Positions 32,349-40,002 of a DNA stretch of 64,000 nt are shown here, piece after piece; positions within the stretch are counted from its first letter, which is position 1; each line of letters starts with the position of its first letter. Location of the stretch: assembly GCA_900314655.1 (NCBI GenBank), contig OMWC01000028.1, forward strand, positions 1 through 64,000, given 5' to 3'. The translations under genes and the position numbers were made by a program. The notes under the pieces were generated by a model. It did no database searches and was not told the DNA's origin. It saw nothing but the letters and a program-made list of their open reading frames with translations. The DNA comes from an uncultured Prevotellaceae bacterium. GTDB taxonomy: Bacteria; Bacteroidota; Bacteroidia; Bacteroidales; Bacteroidaceae.

Positions 32349-32759
32349 TTATTCAGAAAAAAAGTCGCGCATCTGTTCATCCACCGTCGGAATGCTGCCC
32401 ATATCGTTGAGCGTAGCCTCCACTTGCTGCATCACGACGGCCTCGTCGGTGCATTTCTCTCCGTAGATATAGGCCACGCACTCATCCCCGTCAGTCCTCG
32501 TGAGGAGTATGGTTCCTGCGGCAATCAATACCACTATCGAGGCGGCTATGCTTGCTATCCACCCCCATCTGCGGCGCGTTGGCTGCTGTTGTGGCAGACG
32601 GATGTCCTCAAAACCGGCGAAGAGTTCCCTGTATTGCAGCAGATCCTCGGGCACGTTCCCCTCGCGGAACAGGCTGTAGAGCTCCTGTTCCTCGGCGAGC
32701 GATGTCTCACCGTCGAAGAATCGCTCCACCAGTGTTCTTATTTTCAGGTCATTTCTCAT
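32349..32759 (-). CDS. Membrane anti-sigma factor-like protein
   Basis: 136 residues. N-terminal helical domain (LVERFFDGETSLAEEQELYS, LFREGNVPEDLLQYRELFAG) resembling the sigma-binding zinc-less anti-sigma fold of Bacteroidota, one membrane segment at about 65-85 (IASIAASIVVLIAAGTILL), and a short periplasmic tail. It overlaps the sigma gene by 11 nt, as expected for an anti-sigma partner. RseP-type proteolysis is a known route for releasing such sigma factors. Confidence 0.75.
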   Translation of the reverse strand: MRNDLKIRTLVERFFDGETSLAEEQELYSLFREGNVPEDLLQYRELFAGFEDIRLPQQQPTRRRWGWIASIAASIVVLIAAGTILLTRTDGDECVAYIYGEKCTDEAVVMQQVEATLNDMGSIPTVDEQMRDFFSE

Positions 32760-33219
32760 ATCCTTTGAATTTATCTCTGACGGCCTGACGGGCCCGGCTC
32801 AGGGCTTTCCTTACGGCAACCTCCGTTGAACCCGTCAGTTCGGCAATCTCTTTTGAATCCATTCCCTCCATGTGGCGTAGCCGCAGAATGGTCTGCTGCA
32901 GGTCCGGCAGGGCTTCTATCACTTTCATCATGCGCTCAATGCGTTCCCGCTGTGGCTGGTCTTCCTCCTGGAACACAGCAGTGGTGAGTTCGGCCGCGGG
33001 CTTCTTTCGCCTGATGAGGTCTATGCAACGGTTGCGCGTGAGCACCTTGGCCAGCGGTTCCACGGGCATCTGGAGCTGGTCTCTCATCTGCCAAAGCCTC
33101 AGCAATACGTCCTGCACCACGTCCTCAGCCTCGTCGGAATCATGGAGTATTCCGAAGGCCTGTCTGACGAGTGCTGGTCGTATGCGCTGCGCTTCCTGTT
33201 TGAACGTTTCCGTTGTCAT
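32749..33219 (-). CDS. ECF-type RNA polymerase sigma factor
   Basis: 156 residues. Region 2: LVRQAFGILHDSDEAEDVVQ, DVLLRLWQMRDQL, RNRCIDLIRRKK. Region 4: LPDLQQTILRLRHMEGMDSK, EIAELTGSTEVAVRKALSRA. No extra domains. First gene of a four-gene operon with anti-sigma and two exported proteins. The gap upstream is shared with the divergent glycosyltransferase gene. Confidence 0.9.
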   Translation of the reverse strand: MTTETFKQEAQRIRPALVRQAFGILHDSDEAEDVVQDVLLRLWQMRDQLQMPVEPLAKVLTRNRCIDLIRRKKPAAELTTAVFQEEDQPQRERIERMMKVIEALPDLQQTILRLRHMEGMDSKEIAELTGSTEVAVRKALSRARQAVRDKFKGYEK

Positions 33220-33293
33220 TTTCTTTTTTCTCTACCTATAATACGTTGAAGAGTGTCTTTTGTGACATATATTTGAGCAAAAATGTTTCTTTT

Positions 33294-33446
33294 AAGATGA
33301 TACTTTCGCTCGACAAAACAAAAAAAGCGAGCTTTCTTTTGCATTTGTGCTCGCTTAATCGTATCTTTTCATAAGATACTTCCGCTCGACAAAGCAAATT
33401 AAAACGAGTTTTATTTGCATTTGTGCTCGCTTAATCGTATCTTTGC
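33294..33446 (+). promoter_or_regulatory. Tandemly duplicated promoter region of the glycan cluster
   Basis: Two 76-bp units. A 28-bp core (starting GCATTTGTGCTCGCTTAATC, through TATCTTT) is identical at 33341-33368 and 33417-33444. Unit 1 ends TATCTTTTC, unit 2 TATCTTTGC, so only the second has a full -7 box (33438-33445). The ATG at 33450 starts 5 bp after it, implying a leaderless or near-leaderless mRNA. Confidence 0.7.
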
Positions 33447-33449
33447 ACT

Positions 33450-34724
33450 ATGAGAGTACTGATTGTCAATACAAGTGAGAAGACAGGAGGGGCTGCCGTA
33501 GCCGCCAACCGGCTGATGGAAGCGCTGAATAATAATGGCGAAAAGGCCAAAATGCTGGTGCGCGACAAGCAGACCGACTGCCTCACCGTGGTCTCTGCGG
33601 GCGATGGCTGGCGACAGCGATGGCATTTCCTCTGGGAACGCTGGCGCATCTTTATGGCCATGCATTTCTCCAAGAAGCACCTCTTCGAAGTGGATATTGC
33701 CAATGCGGGTACCGACATCACTGGGCTCCCGGAGTTCCGTGAGGCCGATGTCATCCATCTCCATTGGATCAATCAGGGATTTCTCTCCCTCTCTGTCATT
33801 CAGAAGATATTGCAGAGCGGCAAGCCTGTGGTGTGGACCATGCACGATTTGTGGCCTGCCACGGCCATCTGCCATTATGCACGTGGCTGTCAACGCTATA
33901 AGGAGCGTTGTCATCATTGTCCGTTGTTGCCCGGCGGTGGTTCCGGCAATGACCTTGCGGCCAGGGTATGGAATCGTAAATCGTCCATTCTGCGTGTCGG
34001 CCATATTAGTTTCGTGGCCTGTAGCCGATGGCTGGAAGGGGAGGCCAAGCGGAGTGCCTTGCTCAAGGGCCAGCACGTTTCGAGCATTCCCAATGCCATT
34101 GATACCCGCGTGTTTCATCCTATGGATAAAACGGAGGCGCGCCGGAAAGTAGGCCTGCCCGAAGAAGGCAATATGATTCTCTTCGTTTCCCAGCGCGTCA
34201 CCGATGAACGCAAGGGCATCCGTTATCTTGTTGAGGCCGTGAGCAAGCTTGTCGAACGCTATCCTTCATTGAAGGAAACCACGTCTATCGCCATTCTCGG
34301 CGGTCATGCCGAGGAGGTGGCCCAAGAACTCTCCCTGCCCGTTCATGCGCTCGGATATGTCAGCGATGAGCAGACCATCGTTTCGGTCTATAATGCGGCC
34401 GATGTGTTTGTCACGCCCTCGCTCGAAGATAATCTTCCCAATACCATCATGGAGTCGCTGGCTTGCGGCGTTCCCTGCGTCGGCTTTGCCGTGGGCGGCA
34501 TTCCCGAAATGATCGACCATCAGAAGAACGGCTATGTGGCATCCCTGCGCAATAGCGACGACCTGGCCGATGGAATAGGGTGGGTGCTCTCCCAGGCCGA
34601 TGCCTCGCTGCTCAGTCAGAATGCCTTGCGCAAGGTTTCGCGCCATTATTCCCAGTCGAGTGTGGCCCTGCGCTATGTAGAGATTTATCATCAGGTGTTG
34701 GCCCAAAAACAGTTTAATATATGA
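33450..34724 (+). CDS. GT4-family glycosyltransferase
   Basis: 424 residues. GT-B fold: MRVLIVNTSEKTGGAAVAAN at the start, IHLHWINQGFL, VVWTMHDLWPATAIC, ISFVACSRWL, IPNAIDT, then FVTPSLEDNLPNTIMESLAC and GVPCVGFAVGGIPEMI (the donor-binding E-x7-E region). Probably transfers a sugar in a surface-glycan pathway. It overlaps the next gene by 4 nt. Confidence 0.9.
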   Translation: MRVLIVNTSEKTGGAAVAANRLMEALNNNGEKAKMLVRDKQTDCLTVVSAGDGWRQRWHFLWERWRIFMAMHFSKKHLFEVDIANAGTDITGLPEFREADVIHLHWINQGFLSLSVIQKILQSGKPVVWTMHDLWPATAICHYARGCQRYKERCHHCPLLPGGGSGNDLAARVWNRKSSILRVGHISFVACSRWLEGEAKRSALLKGQHVSSIPNAIDTRVFHPMDKTEARRKVGLPEEGNMILFVSQRVTDERKGIRYLVEAVSKLVERYPSLKETTSIAILGGHAEEVAQELSLPVHALGYVSDEQTIVSVYNAADVFVTPSLEDNLPNTIMESLACGVPCVGFAVGGIPEMIDHQKNGYVASLRNSDDLADGIGWVLSQADASLLSQNALRKVSRHYSQSSVALRYVEIYHQVLAQKQFNI

Positions 34725-35299
34725 ATCCATACACACAAGCTGCCATCCTCTCGGTTTCCACCTTGCGCATGTTGCCGCACATCGTGCTTTACCTGTTGCA
34801 CAAGAAGGAGATTGATGCCGACCTGGAGAAATACTCCAGCGACGGTCGTGGCGTGCGTGCCTTTATCAAGGTTGCCACGCGCCAGCGTGTCTTCCGCAAT
34901 CTGTTTTATTATCGGCTGGGTGAATACACCTCCGTGTTCATCAAGTGGATGCTTCCCCCTGAGCGCACGCTTCACATCTGGTGTCCCGAAATTGGCGAAG
35001 GTTGTCATTTCGAGCATAACTACGCCACGTATCTCAATGCCGAGCGCATCGGCCGTAACTTCTACTGCCTCCAACTGGTCACGCTTGGTAATGATGCCCA
35101 GGGGCGGCGTCCGGTCATCGGTGATGACGTCAGCATATATACTGGTGCTACGGTGTTTGGAGGCATCCGCGTGGGCAATCATGTGGTGATTGGGGCCGGA
35201 AGCGTCGTTCGGCGCGATGTACCCGACAATTGCACCGTGGCGGGCAATCCTGCCCGTATTGTACGTATGAACGGAGAAAAGACAAATATCCCGCTATGA
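34721..35299 (+). CDS. Hexapeptide-repeat acetyltransferase (serine acetyltransferase-like)
   Basis: 192 residues. N-terminal helical part, then a left-handed beta-helix: HIWCPEIGEGCHFEHNYATY, RIGRNFYCLQLVTLGNDAQG, RRPVIGDDVSIYTGATVFGG, VGNHVVIGAGSVVRRDVPDN, CTVAGNPARIV. Similar to CysE-like enzymes in polysaccharide clusters. Between two glycosyltransferases with overlaps on both sides, so O-acetylation of a glycan is more likely than Cys synthesis. Confidence 0.85.
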   Translation: MNPYTQAAILSVSTLRMLPHIVLYLLHKKEIDADLEKYSSDGRGVRAFIKVATRQRVFRNLFYYRLGEYTSVFIKWMLPPERTLHIWCPEIGEGCHFEHNYATYLNAERIGRNFYCLQLVTLGNDAQGRRPVIGDDVSIYTGATVFGGIRVGNHVVIGAGSVVRRDVPDNCTVAGNPARIVRMNGEKTNIPL

Positions 35300-36066
35300 T
35301 TAGAATAACAGTTGTTACCATTACTTATAATGCCGCTGGCGTGTTGCAGCGCACGCTCGACAGCCTGCTGCGCCAGGATTATGCCTACGTGGAGCATGTC
35401 GTGGTTGACGGGGCTTCAAAGGATCAGACCGTGAAGATGGTGGAAGCCTATCAGACGCAGGTGGCGGCCATGCATCCCGACTGGACGGTGCGCCTGAAGT
35501 CGGAACCCGACGGCGGACTTTATGACGCCATGAACAAGGGGCTGGAGCGCGCCACCGGTGACTATATCGTGTTTATGAATGCCGGTGACTGCTTTGCGGC
35601 CGATGATGTGCTGTCGGCCGTTGCCCGCTCGGCGGCACAGGACCCTCATCCCGCAGTAGTTTATGGCGATACCGACATTGTGGACAACGAAGGCCGCTTT
35701 CTCTATCACCGGCGTCTGCAACCGCCCGAAAAGCTTACGTGGAAATCTTTCCGTCAGGGTATGCTCGTGTGCCATCAGTCGTTCTATGCCCGTTCAGACA
35801 TCGCCAAGGCTAACCGTTATGACCTGAAATACCGCCATTCTGCCGATGTGAAATGGTGTATAGAGGTGATGAAGGAAGCTGATCGCCGCCAGTTGGCCAT
35901 GGTCAACACTCATAAAGTGCTCACCAATTACCTGCGCGAGGGGAATACCACCGTCCATCACCGTGCCTCCCTGATGGAGCGTTTCCGTGTAATGGCCGAA
36001 GAATACGGATGGATTACCACCATCGCCATGCACGCGTGGTTCGTCGTAAGAGGTTTCCTGAAATGA
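35296..36066 (+). CDS. GT2-family glycosyltransferase
   Basis: 256 residues from ATG 35296, overlapping the previous stop (ATGA). GT-A signature: MIRITVVTITYNAAGVLQRT, YVEHVVVDGASKDQT, EPDGGLYDAMNKGLERATGD, YIVFMNAGDCF (DxD-like). Similar to WcaA-like transferases. Last gene of the three-gene cluster, followed by a terminator. Confidence 0.9.
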   Translation: MIRITVVTITYNAAGVLQRTLDSLLRQDYAYVEHVVVDGASKDQTVKMVEAYQTQVAAMHPDWTVRLKSEPDGGLYDAMNKGLERATGDYIVFMNAGDCFAADDVLSAVARSAAQDPHPAVVYGDTDIVDNEGRFLYHRRLQPPEKLTWKSFRQGMLVCHQSFYARSDIAKANRYDLKYRHSADVKWCIEVMKEADRRQLAMVNTHKVLTNYLREGNTTVHHRASLMERFRVMAEEYGWITTIAMHAWFVVRGFLK

Positions 36067-36070
36067 AAAA

Positions 36071-36097
36071 AAGCCTGATAGCAAAACTATCAGGCTT
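36071..36097 (+). terminator. Terminator of the glycan cluster
   Basis: AAGCCTGATAG (36071-36081) and CTATCAGGCTT (36087-36097), loop CAAAA, then CTATTTT. The A-run upstream suits the opposite strand as well. Confidence 0.88.
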
Positions 36098-36108
36098 CTA
36101 TTTTAAGT

Positions 36109-36174
36109 GAACACAAAGACGCAAAGATGTATCGATGCTGTATTAAAACTTCGTGTCTTCGTGTCTTTGTGTTC
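36109..36174. repeat. GAACACAAAGAC inverted repeat
   Basis: GAACACAAAGACGCAAAG faces CTTCGTGTCTTCGTGTC and TTTGTGTTC. A further short repeat type, lying between the GT2 gene and the M23 gene. Confidence 0.65.
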
Positions 36175-36187
36175 CATTAAAGGGAAA

Positions 36188-37165
36188 TCAAGAATACTTC
36201 AGGATCTGTCCTGGACGGATACGCATGTTCTTGCCGATGTGGTTCATCCTGCAGAGCTGCTCCACGGTCAGACCGCGCTTATGGGCAATCGAGTAAACCG
36301 TTTCGCCCTTAGCCACCTTATGATACTGCACGTTGTTGCGGCTCTTCTTTGAAGCCTTGCGGCTGGCATTGTTCTGAGCCACCTCGTTGCGGCTTGAAGC
36401 CTTGGCGTTGCCGCCCACCTCTTCAGCGGTATAGCTATCCTGCTTCCGGCCCGTGGTATTATTCACGGCGATGCCTTCACGCTCATAGCGGTTGGCGCGG
36501 AACATATAGAAATCGCCCGTCACGTCCTGATTGCGGAAGTCGAACATCAATGCCGGGTTCAGGGCTACGCCGCAGAGGCGTGTCTCAAAGTGAAGGTGAG
36601 AACCCGTGCTTCGGCCTGTGTTGCCACCCAGACCGATATGATCGCCGGCGCGCACCATCTGGTCTTCTCTCACCAGATGTTTCGACATGTGGCCGTAGAT
36701 GGTCTCCAGTCCGTTGTTATGGCGGATCACCACATAGTTGCCATAGCCACTTCCTTCATAGTTAACTACTCGGATCTTTCCGTCGAAGGCGGCACGGATG
36801 GTATCACCGATATACACCTTGATGTCAAGTCCCTTGTGCATACGTCCCCAGCGGCGGCCAAACTGGCTCGTGATGACGCGGCTCGAAGTAGGCATGGCAA
36901 ATCCGCGCAGGTCGATGCGGAAAGAATCGGGCAACTCCGTGGCGCGGTGTGCGTACTTATTGCTCCATTCGCTGTATAATTGTGCACTCAGCGAACCAGC
37001 CTGTTCGCGCTCAATAATACTACGAAGAGCCACCGTGTCAACAGCCTTCATCTTACGATCAACGGGAGCCTGACGTGCCAAGAGGTCCTGACCCATTACT
37101 GGGGCAGCACTCAGAGCCATTAGGGACGTTAATGTCAGTGTCTTAAAAATATTTTTTATCTGCAT
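36188..37165 (-). CDS. Secreted M23 endopeptidase with C-terminal LysM
   Basis: 325 residues; signal peptide to about residue 26 (ALSAAPVMGQ). Peptidase domain about 95-230 with the zinc motif RMHKGLDIKV, the YGHMSKHL and the GSHLHFETR blocks, all lysostaphin-type residues present. C-terminal LysM about 282-325 (YHKVAKGETVYSIAHKRGLT, VEQLCRMN) binding glycan. Probably cuts cross-links or peptides in peptidoglycan for growth or division. Single gene with its own promoter. Confidence 0.93.
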   Translation of the reverse strand: MQIKNIFKTLTLTSLMALSAAPVMGQDLLARQAPVDRKMKAVDTVALRSIIEREQAGSLSAQLYSEWSNKYAHRATELPDSFRIDLRGFAMPTSSRVITSQFGRRWGRMHKGLDIKVYIGDTIRAAFDGKIRVVNYEGSGYGNYVVIRHNNGLETIYGHMSKHLVREDQMVRAGDHIGLGGNTGRSTGSHLHFETRLCGVALNPALMFDFRNQDVTGDFYMFRANRYEREGIAVNNTTGRKQDSYTAEEVGGNAKASSRNEVAQNNASRKASKKSRNNVQYHKVAKGETVYSIAHKRGLTVEQLCRMNHIGKNMRIRPGQILKYS

Positions 37166-37240
37166 AATTTCTTGTCAAAAGCAATCCTTTTGGGGATCGA
37201 AAAATTCTCCTTGAATGTGCATAATTATCACATTCGGTTG

Positions 37241-37248
37241 CAAAGATA
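37241..37248 (-). promoter_or_regulatory. -7 box of the M23-LysM gene
   Basis: Minus strand TATCTTTG followed by CAACC; 75 bp before the ATG. Confidence 0.6.
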
Positions 37249-38308
37249 ACGTTTTTTTTCCAAGTTTCTTTCCCTGTTTACACTTTTTATGGATACTTTA
37301 ACACTCTATTGTTTGCGTTAACAGTCTGTTCTTCTTCTTTGATGTTCATTTCAAAAACCTTTCACCTTTCCTGTAATGTTCTGTCTTTCAGTGTTATATG
37401 GTGAAGGGTTTGGGAGAGCTCAAAATCATCAAGTTGTCCCGCAAAACATCATCGGTTGCATCTATATATATCGTTTATTACATCTAAATGTATCATTTAC
37501 TGCATCTAAATATATCACTAAATCAGCGGGACTGGTTTTTAAATCCATGGAGTGGAACTGCTGCTACAGTAACAGGAGCGCAAAACAATTATATATAGTT
37601 GTAGTGTTTTCAAAGTGTTTCAGAAAAATAAAACACTTCACGAAATGATGTAACTTGCATTATTGTAAAGGGTTGCGGTGAAGGGTTTGAAAATGTCCCC
37701 TGTGAGCAAGGTGGCTGATGCCGGTTCCTGAAATCGCTATTCTCTGTTTACCCCCCCACAAAAAACATACATCATACATAAAATCCTTCAAATCGCCTGT
37801 GTTTATAGGCGGTTTGGCGTATGTATGTTTGTTTTAAACATACATGAACATACATTCATGCAACCAGCAGTTTCCGTAGTTTCAAAGTTAGAAACTAACA
37901 GTTTTTCCTATAGAAACTAACAGTTTTCCTAATAAAAACCGTTAGTTTCGCCCATTAGACTGAACGCGAAAAATAATCAGAAGTGAGTCGCCTGCCATCC
38001 GCATAAACCTACATTCATGAACGTATGTATGTTTATGTATGTTTTTGATAAACATACATTGCTGATAACCCCTTTATTTAAAGGGCTTCCCTGGATTTTT
38101 ATGTAGAATGTATGTTTTTGTTGACTAAGATTTTGGAAATCTAAATGTATCATTTGCGAGACGTAACTCTATCATTTACGAAGCGTAAGTGACACACTTA
38201 CGAATGCCCCGTTTGCAGGCTCCCTCCCTCGGGAGGGCTGGGGAGGGGTGTCCCTTAAACCCTTCACCGTAAGTGATTGCACTTCAATGGGTTGAGGGCG
38301 AAGGTGAA
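37249..38308. other. Gene-free, repeat-packed region of about 1.06 kb
   Basis: No credible ORF; the longest plus frame (37376-37648) is poor in composition. Contents: 22-bp tandem units CATCTAAATGTATCATTTAC x3 (37457-37517) with a relative near 38140; GGTGAAGGGTTT (37401, 37677) and inverted AAACCCTTCACCGTAAG (38257); GAAACTAACAGTTTT twice (37891, 37914) and its inverse AACCGTTAGTTTC (37938); ACATACAT/ATGTATGT palindromes (37767-38060, 38110); CTTACG/CGTAAG pairs (38177-38203); and a CCCTCCCTCGGGAGGG palindrome at 38222. The density and order suggest a composite element rather than random AT-rich DNA. Confidence 0.7.
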
Positions 38309-39235
38309 TTATATTTTATTTGTCTGAATCGTAAGAATAAAACCTGCGCGGCATCCTTGGAGTTGTCTTTCTGCAAGCTCGAGCATGCCTCCTTGCTGAA
38401 TCATCATGCGGCGACTCAGGGAAAGGCCGATGCCACTGCCGCTGCGCTTGGTGGTGAAGAAGGGAACGAAGAGCGACTGGCGGTTCTCGGCTGGGATGGG
38501 CAGACCGTCGTTGCCGATGTAGAGGGAAAGTGAAGAGTGAAGAATGAAGAGTGAAGAATCATGAGATCGGCGGCCCGAAGGGGCAAGCCAATCTGAAGCT
38601 ATGGGAGGGGCAATTTCTATGACAATCTTCCTGGCCTGAGCTTCCGCAGCATTCTTCGCCAGATTCATGATTACTTGTCGCAGCATTCCGGCATCTGCAT
38701 TGACAATGAGATCATCGGGGATGCTTATCTGCCACGTCAGTTCGGGATAGGCCTTGCAGACATCATCCAGGAGCGGACGAAGCGGCCGGTCTGCCATCAT
38801 CGGTTTTTCCAATTCCGACATCTTGCGGTAGTTGGCCACGAAGTCGCTCAGATGGCGTGAGGTGTCGTAGATGGCCAGAATGCCTGGTTCGAGGGGAGTG
38901 CCTTTCACGTCGGTCCGGCCCAGCAATGACTGGCTGATGCTGGTGATAGGAGCCGTGGCATTCATCATCTCATGGGTGAGCACGCGGGTGAGCCGTTCCC
39001 ACGATTCCACTTCGCTTTGGTTCACCTGTTGGTGGATGGTTTCGCCCAGTTGGTTCAGGGTCTGCTGCATGGCTCGCTCGCCAGGTAGCAGTCCGTCGGT
39101 AGGCAGCCGGAAGGTGAAGTCATGATTGCGCATAGCCTCCTGCATCAAGTGGGCACGCAGCTTCAGCGACCGTTGACGACGGACGGTCCATACAAGCATG
39201 AAAATTACTACACCTATGAATATAAGGTACCACAT
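38309..39235 (-). CDS. Sensor histidine kinase (with repeat insert)
   Basis: 308 residues. One N-terminal membrane segment (YLIFIGVVIFMLVWTV), dimerisation helix with His88 (RVLTHEMMNATAPI), N box NLAKNAAEA, D box GNDGLPIP, G box SGIGLSLSRRMM. Repeat insert at residues about 220-236 (HDSSLFILHSSLS), encoded by GTGAAGA units at 38528-38562, lies between N and D boxes in the ATP-lid side; the kinase may still work. It has no periplasmic sensor. 66 bp after the regulator gene. Confidence 0.88.
   Translation of the reverse strand: MWYLIFIGVVIFMLVWTVRRQRSLKLRAHLMQEAMRNHDFTFRLPTDGLLPGERAMQQTLNQLGETIHQQVNQSEVESWERLTRVLTHEMMNATAPITSISQSLLGRTDVKGTPLEPGILAIYDTSRHLSDFVANYRKMSELEKPMMADRPLRPLLDDVCKAYPELTWQISIPDDLIVNADAGMLRQVIMNLAKNAAEAQARKIVIEIAPPIASDWLAPSGRRSHDSSLFILHSSLSLYIGNDGLPIPAENRQSLFVPFFTTKRSGSGIGLSLSRRMMIQQGGMLELAERQLQGCRAGFILTIQTNKI
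38528..38562. repeat. GTGAAGA tandem repeat inside the kinase gene
   Basis: Units GTGAAGA, GTGAAGA(ATGAAGA) and GTGAAGAATC, as in tolC and the acyltransferase genes. Confidence 0.75.
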
Positions 39236-39301
39236 TTGCGAAGTGTTTTTTATTTGCTCCCTCTTTGGCCGAAGGTTTCCCTTCGCCCTTTGGAGAGGGG
39301 A

Positions 39302-39832
39302 TTAGGGGGTGAGGCTTTTTATCTTGTTGTAGAGAGTCTGGCGGGAGATGCCCAGCAGCTCGGCAGCCTGTGTGAGATTGCCGTGACAGTGGTCGATCGT
39401 CTTGCGGATATGCTCCTTCTCTACCTCGTCGAGACTGACAATCTCCTGCTGCATGTCGAGCACGTCCTTCAGTTTGCGGATGAGCTCGTCGTTGTCCCAG
39501 GGTTTGGTGATGAAGTCGGCAGCACCGCTTTTCAGTCCTTTCACTGCCAGCGCTACATCAGCGTAGGCGGTCAGCAGCACGACGGGCGTCTGCGGATGTT
39601 GCTTGCGGATGGCTCGCAGCCAGAAGAGGCCTTCCTGTCCGCTGTTCACGCCTAAAGAGAAATTCATGTCGAGCAACACGAGGTCTATCTCTTCCTGTGC
39701 CATCGTCTTGAGGATGTCGTCAGGCTGAGTCAGCGTCAGGATGCGCTCAAACGTTCCGTCCAGCAGATAGCGCATGGCTGTCAGGATAGACGTGTTGTCG
39801 TCGGCGATTAATACGGTTCCATATTTGCTCAT
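39302..39832 (-). CDS. Response regulator: receiver plus Fis-type HTH, no AAA+ domain
   Basis: 176 residues from ATG 39832. Receiver domain 1-120: LIADDN (acidic pair), Asp55 in LVLLDMNFS, TAYAD, ITKPWDND (Lys). A short linker leads to the NtrC-type C-terminal segment (SLDEVEKEHIRKTIDHCHGN, LTQAAELLGISRQTLYNKIK). NtrC proteins have about 240 residues of sigma-54-activating ATPase between these; here it is absent, so control of a sigma-54 promoter is unlikely. Similar to ActR/RegA-type regulators. Divergent from tolC with an operator between. The stop lies in a GC-rich repeat (39265-39302). Confidence 0.9.
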   Translation of the reverse strand: MSKYGTVLIADDNTSILTAMRYLLDGTFERILTLTQPDDILKTMAQEEIDLVLLDMNFSLGVNSGQEGLFWLRAIRKQHPQTPVVLLTAYADVALAVKGLKSGAADFITKPWDNDELIRKLKDVLDMQQEIVSLDEVEKEHIRKTIDHCHGNLTQAAELLGISRQTLYNKIKSLTP

Positions 39833-39862
39833 ATTTCTTTTCTTGTTTGCAAGTCTTGGCTG

Positions 39863-39976
39863 CAAAGATATAAAGATTCTGTCTAAAAATCATACAGAGA
39901 GGTGTCTAATTTTTAGACGTTCTGCATCTGGCAGTGTTAAAAAGCTTGCCGATACAGGAGGAAAGCCATAACTTCG
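39863..39976. promoter_or_regulatory. Divergent control region: regulator promoter, 39-bp operator, tolC promoter
   Basis: Minus strand -7 box TATCTTTG at 39870-39863 for the regulator. Operator 39880-39918: TGTCTAAAAAT, then 23 bp on, palindrome TGTCTAATTTTTAGAC. A -7-like TAACTTCG (39969-39976) begins 51 bp after the operator, 34 bp before tolC. The same operator with the same 51-bp spacing precedes the permease gene at 43375. Confidence 0.75.
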
Positions 39977-40002
39977 CATTGGAATTTTAAAACGGAATCG
40001 AA

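Noticed and set aside
37457..37517. CRISPR-like short tandem repeats
   Set aside because: Three 22-bp units are directly adjacent without unique spacers and no cas genes are nearby.
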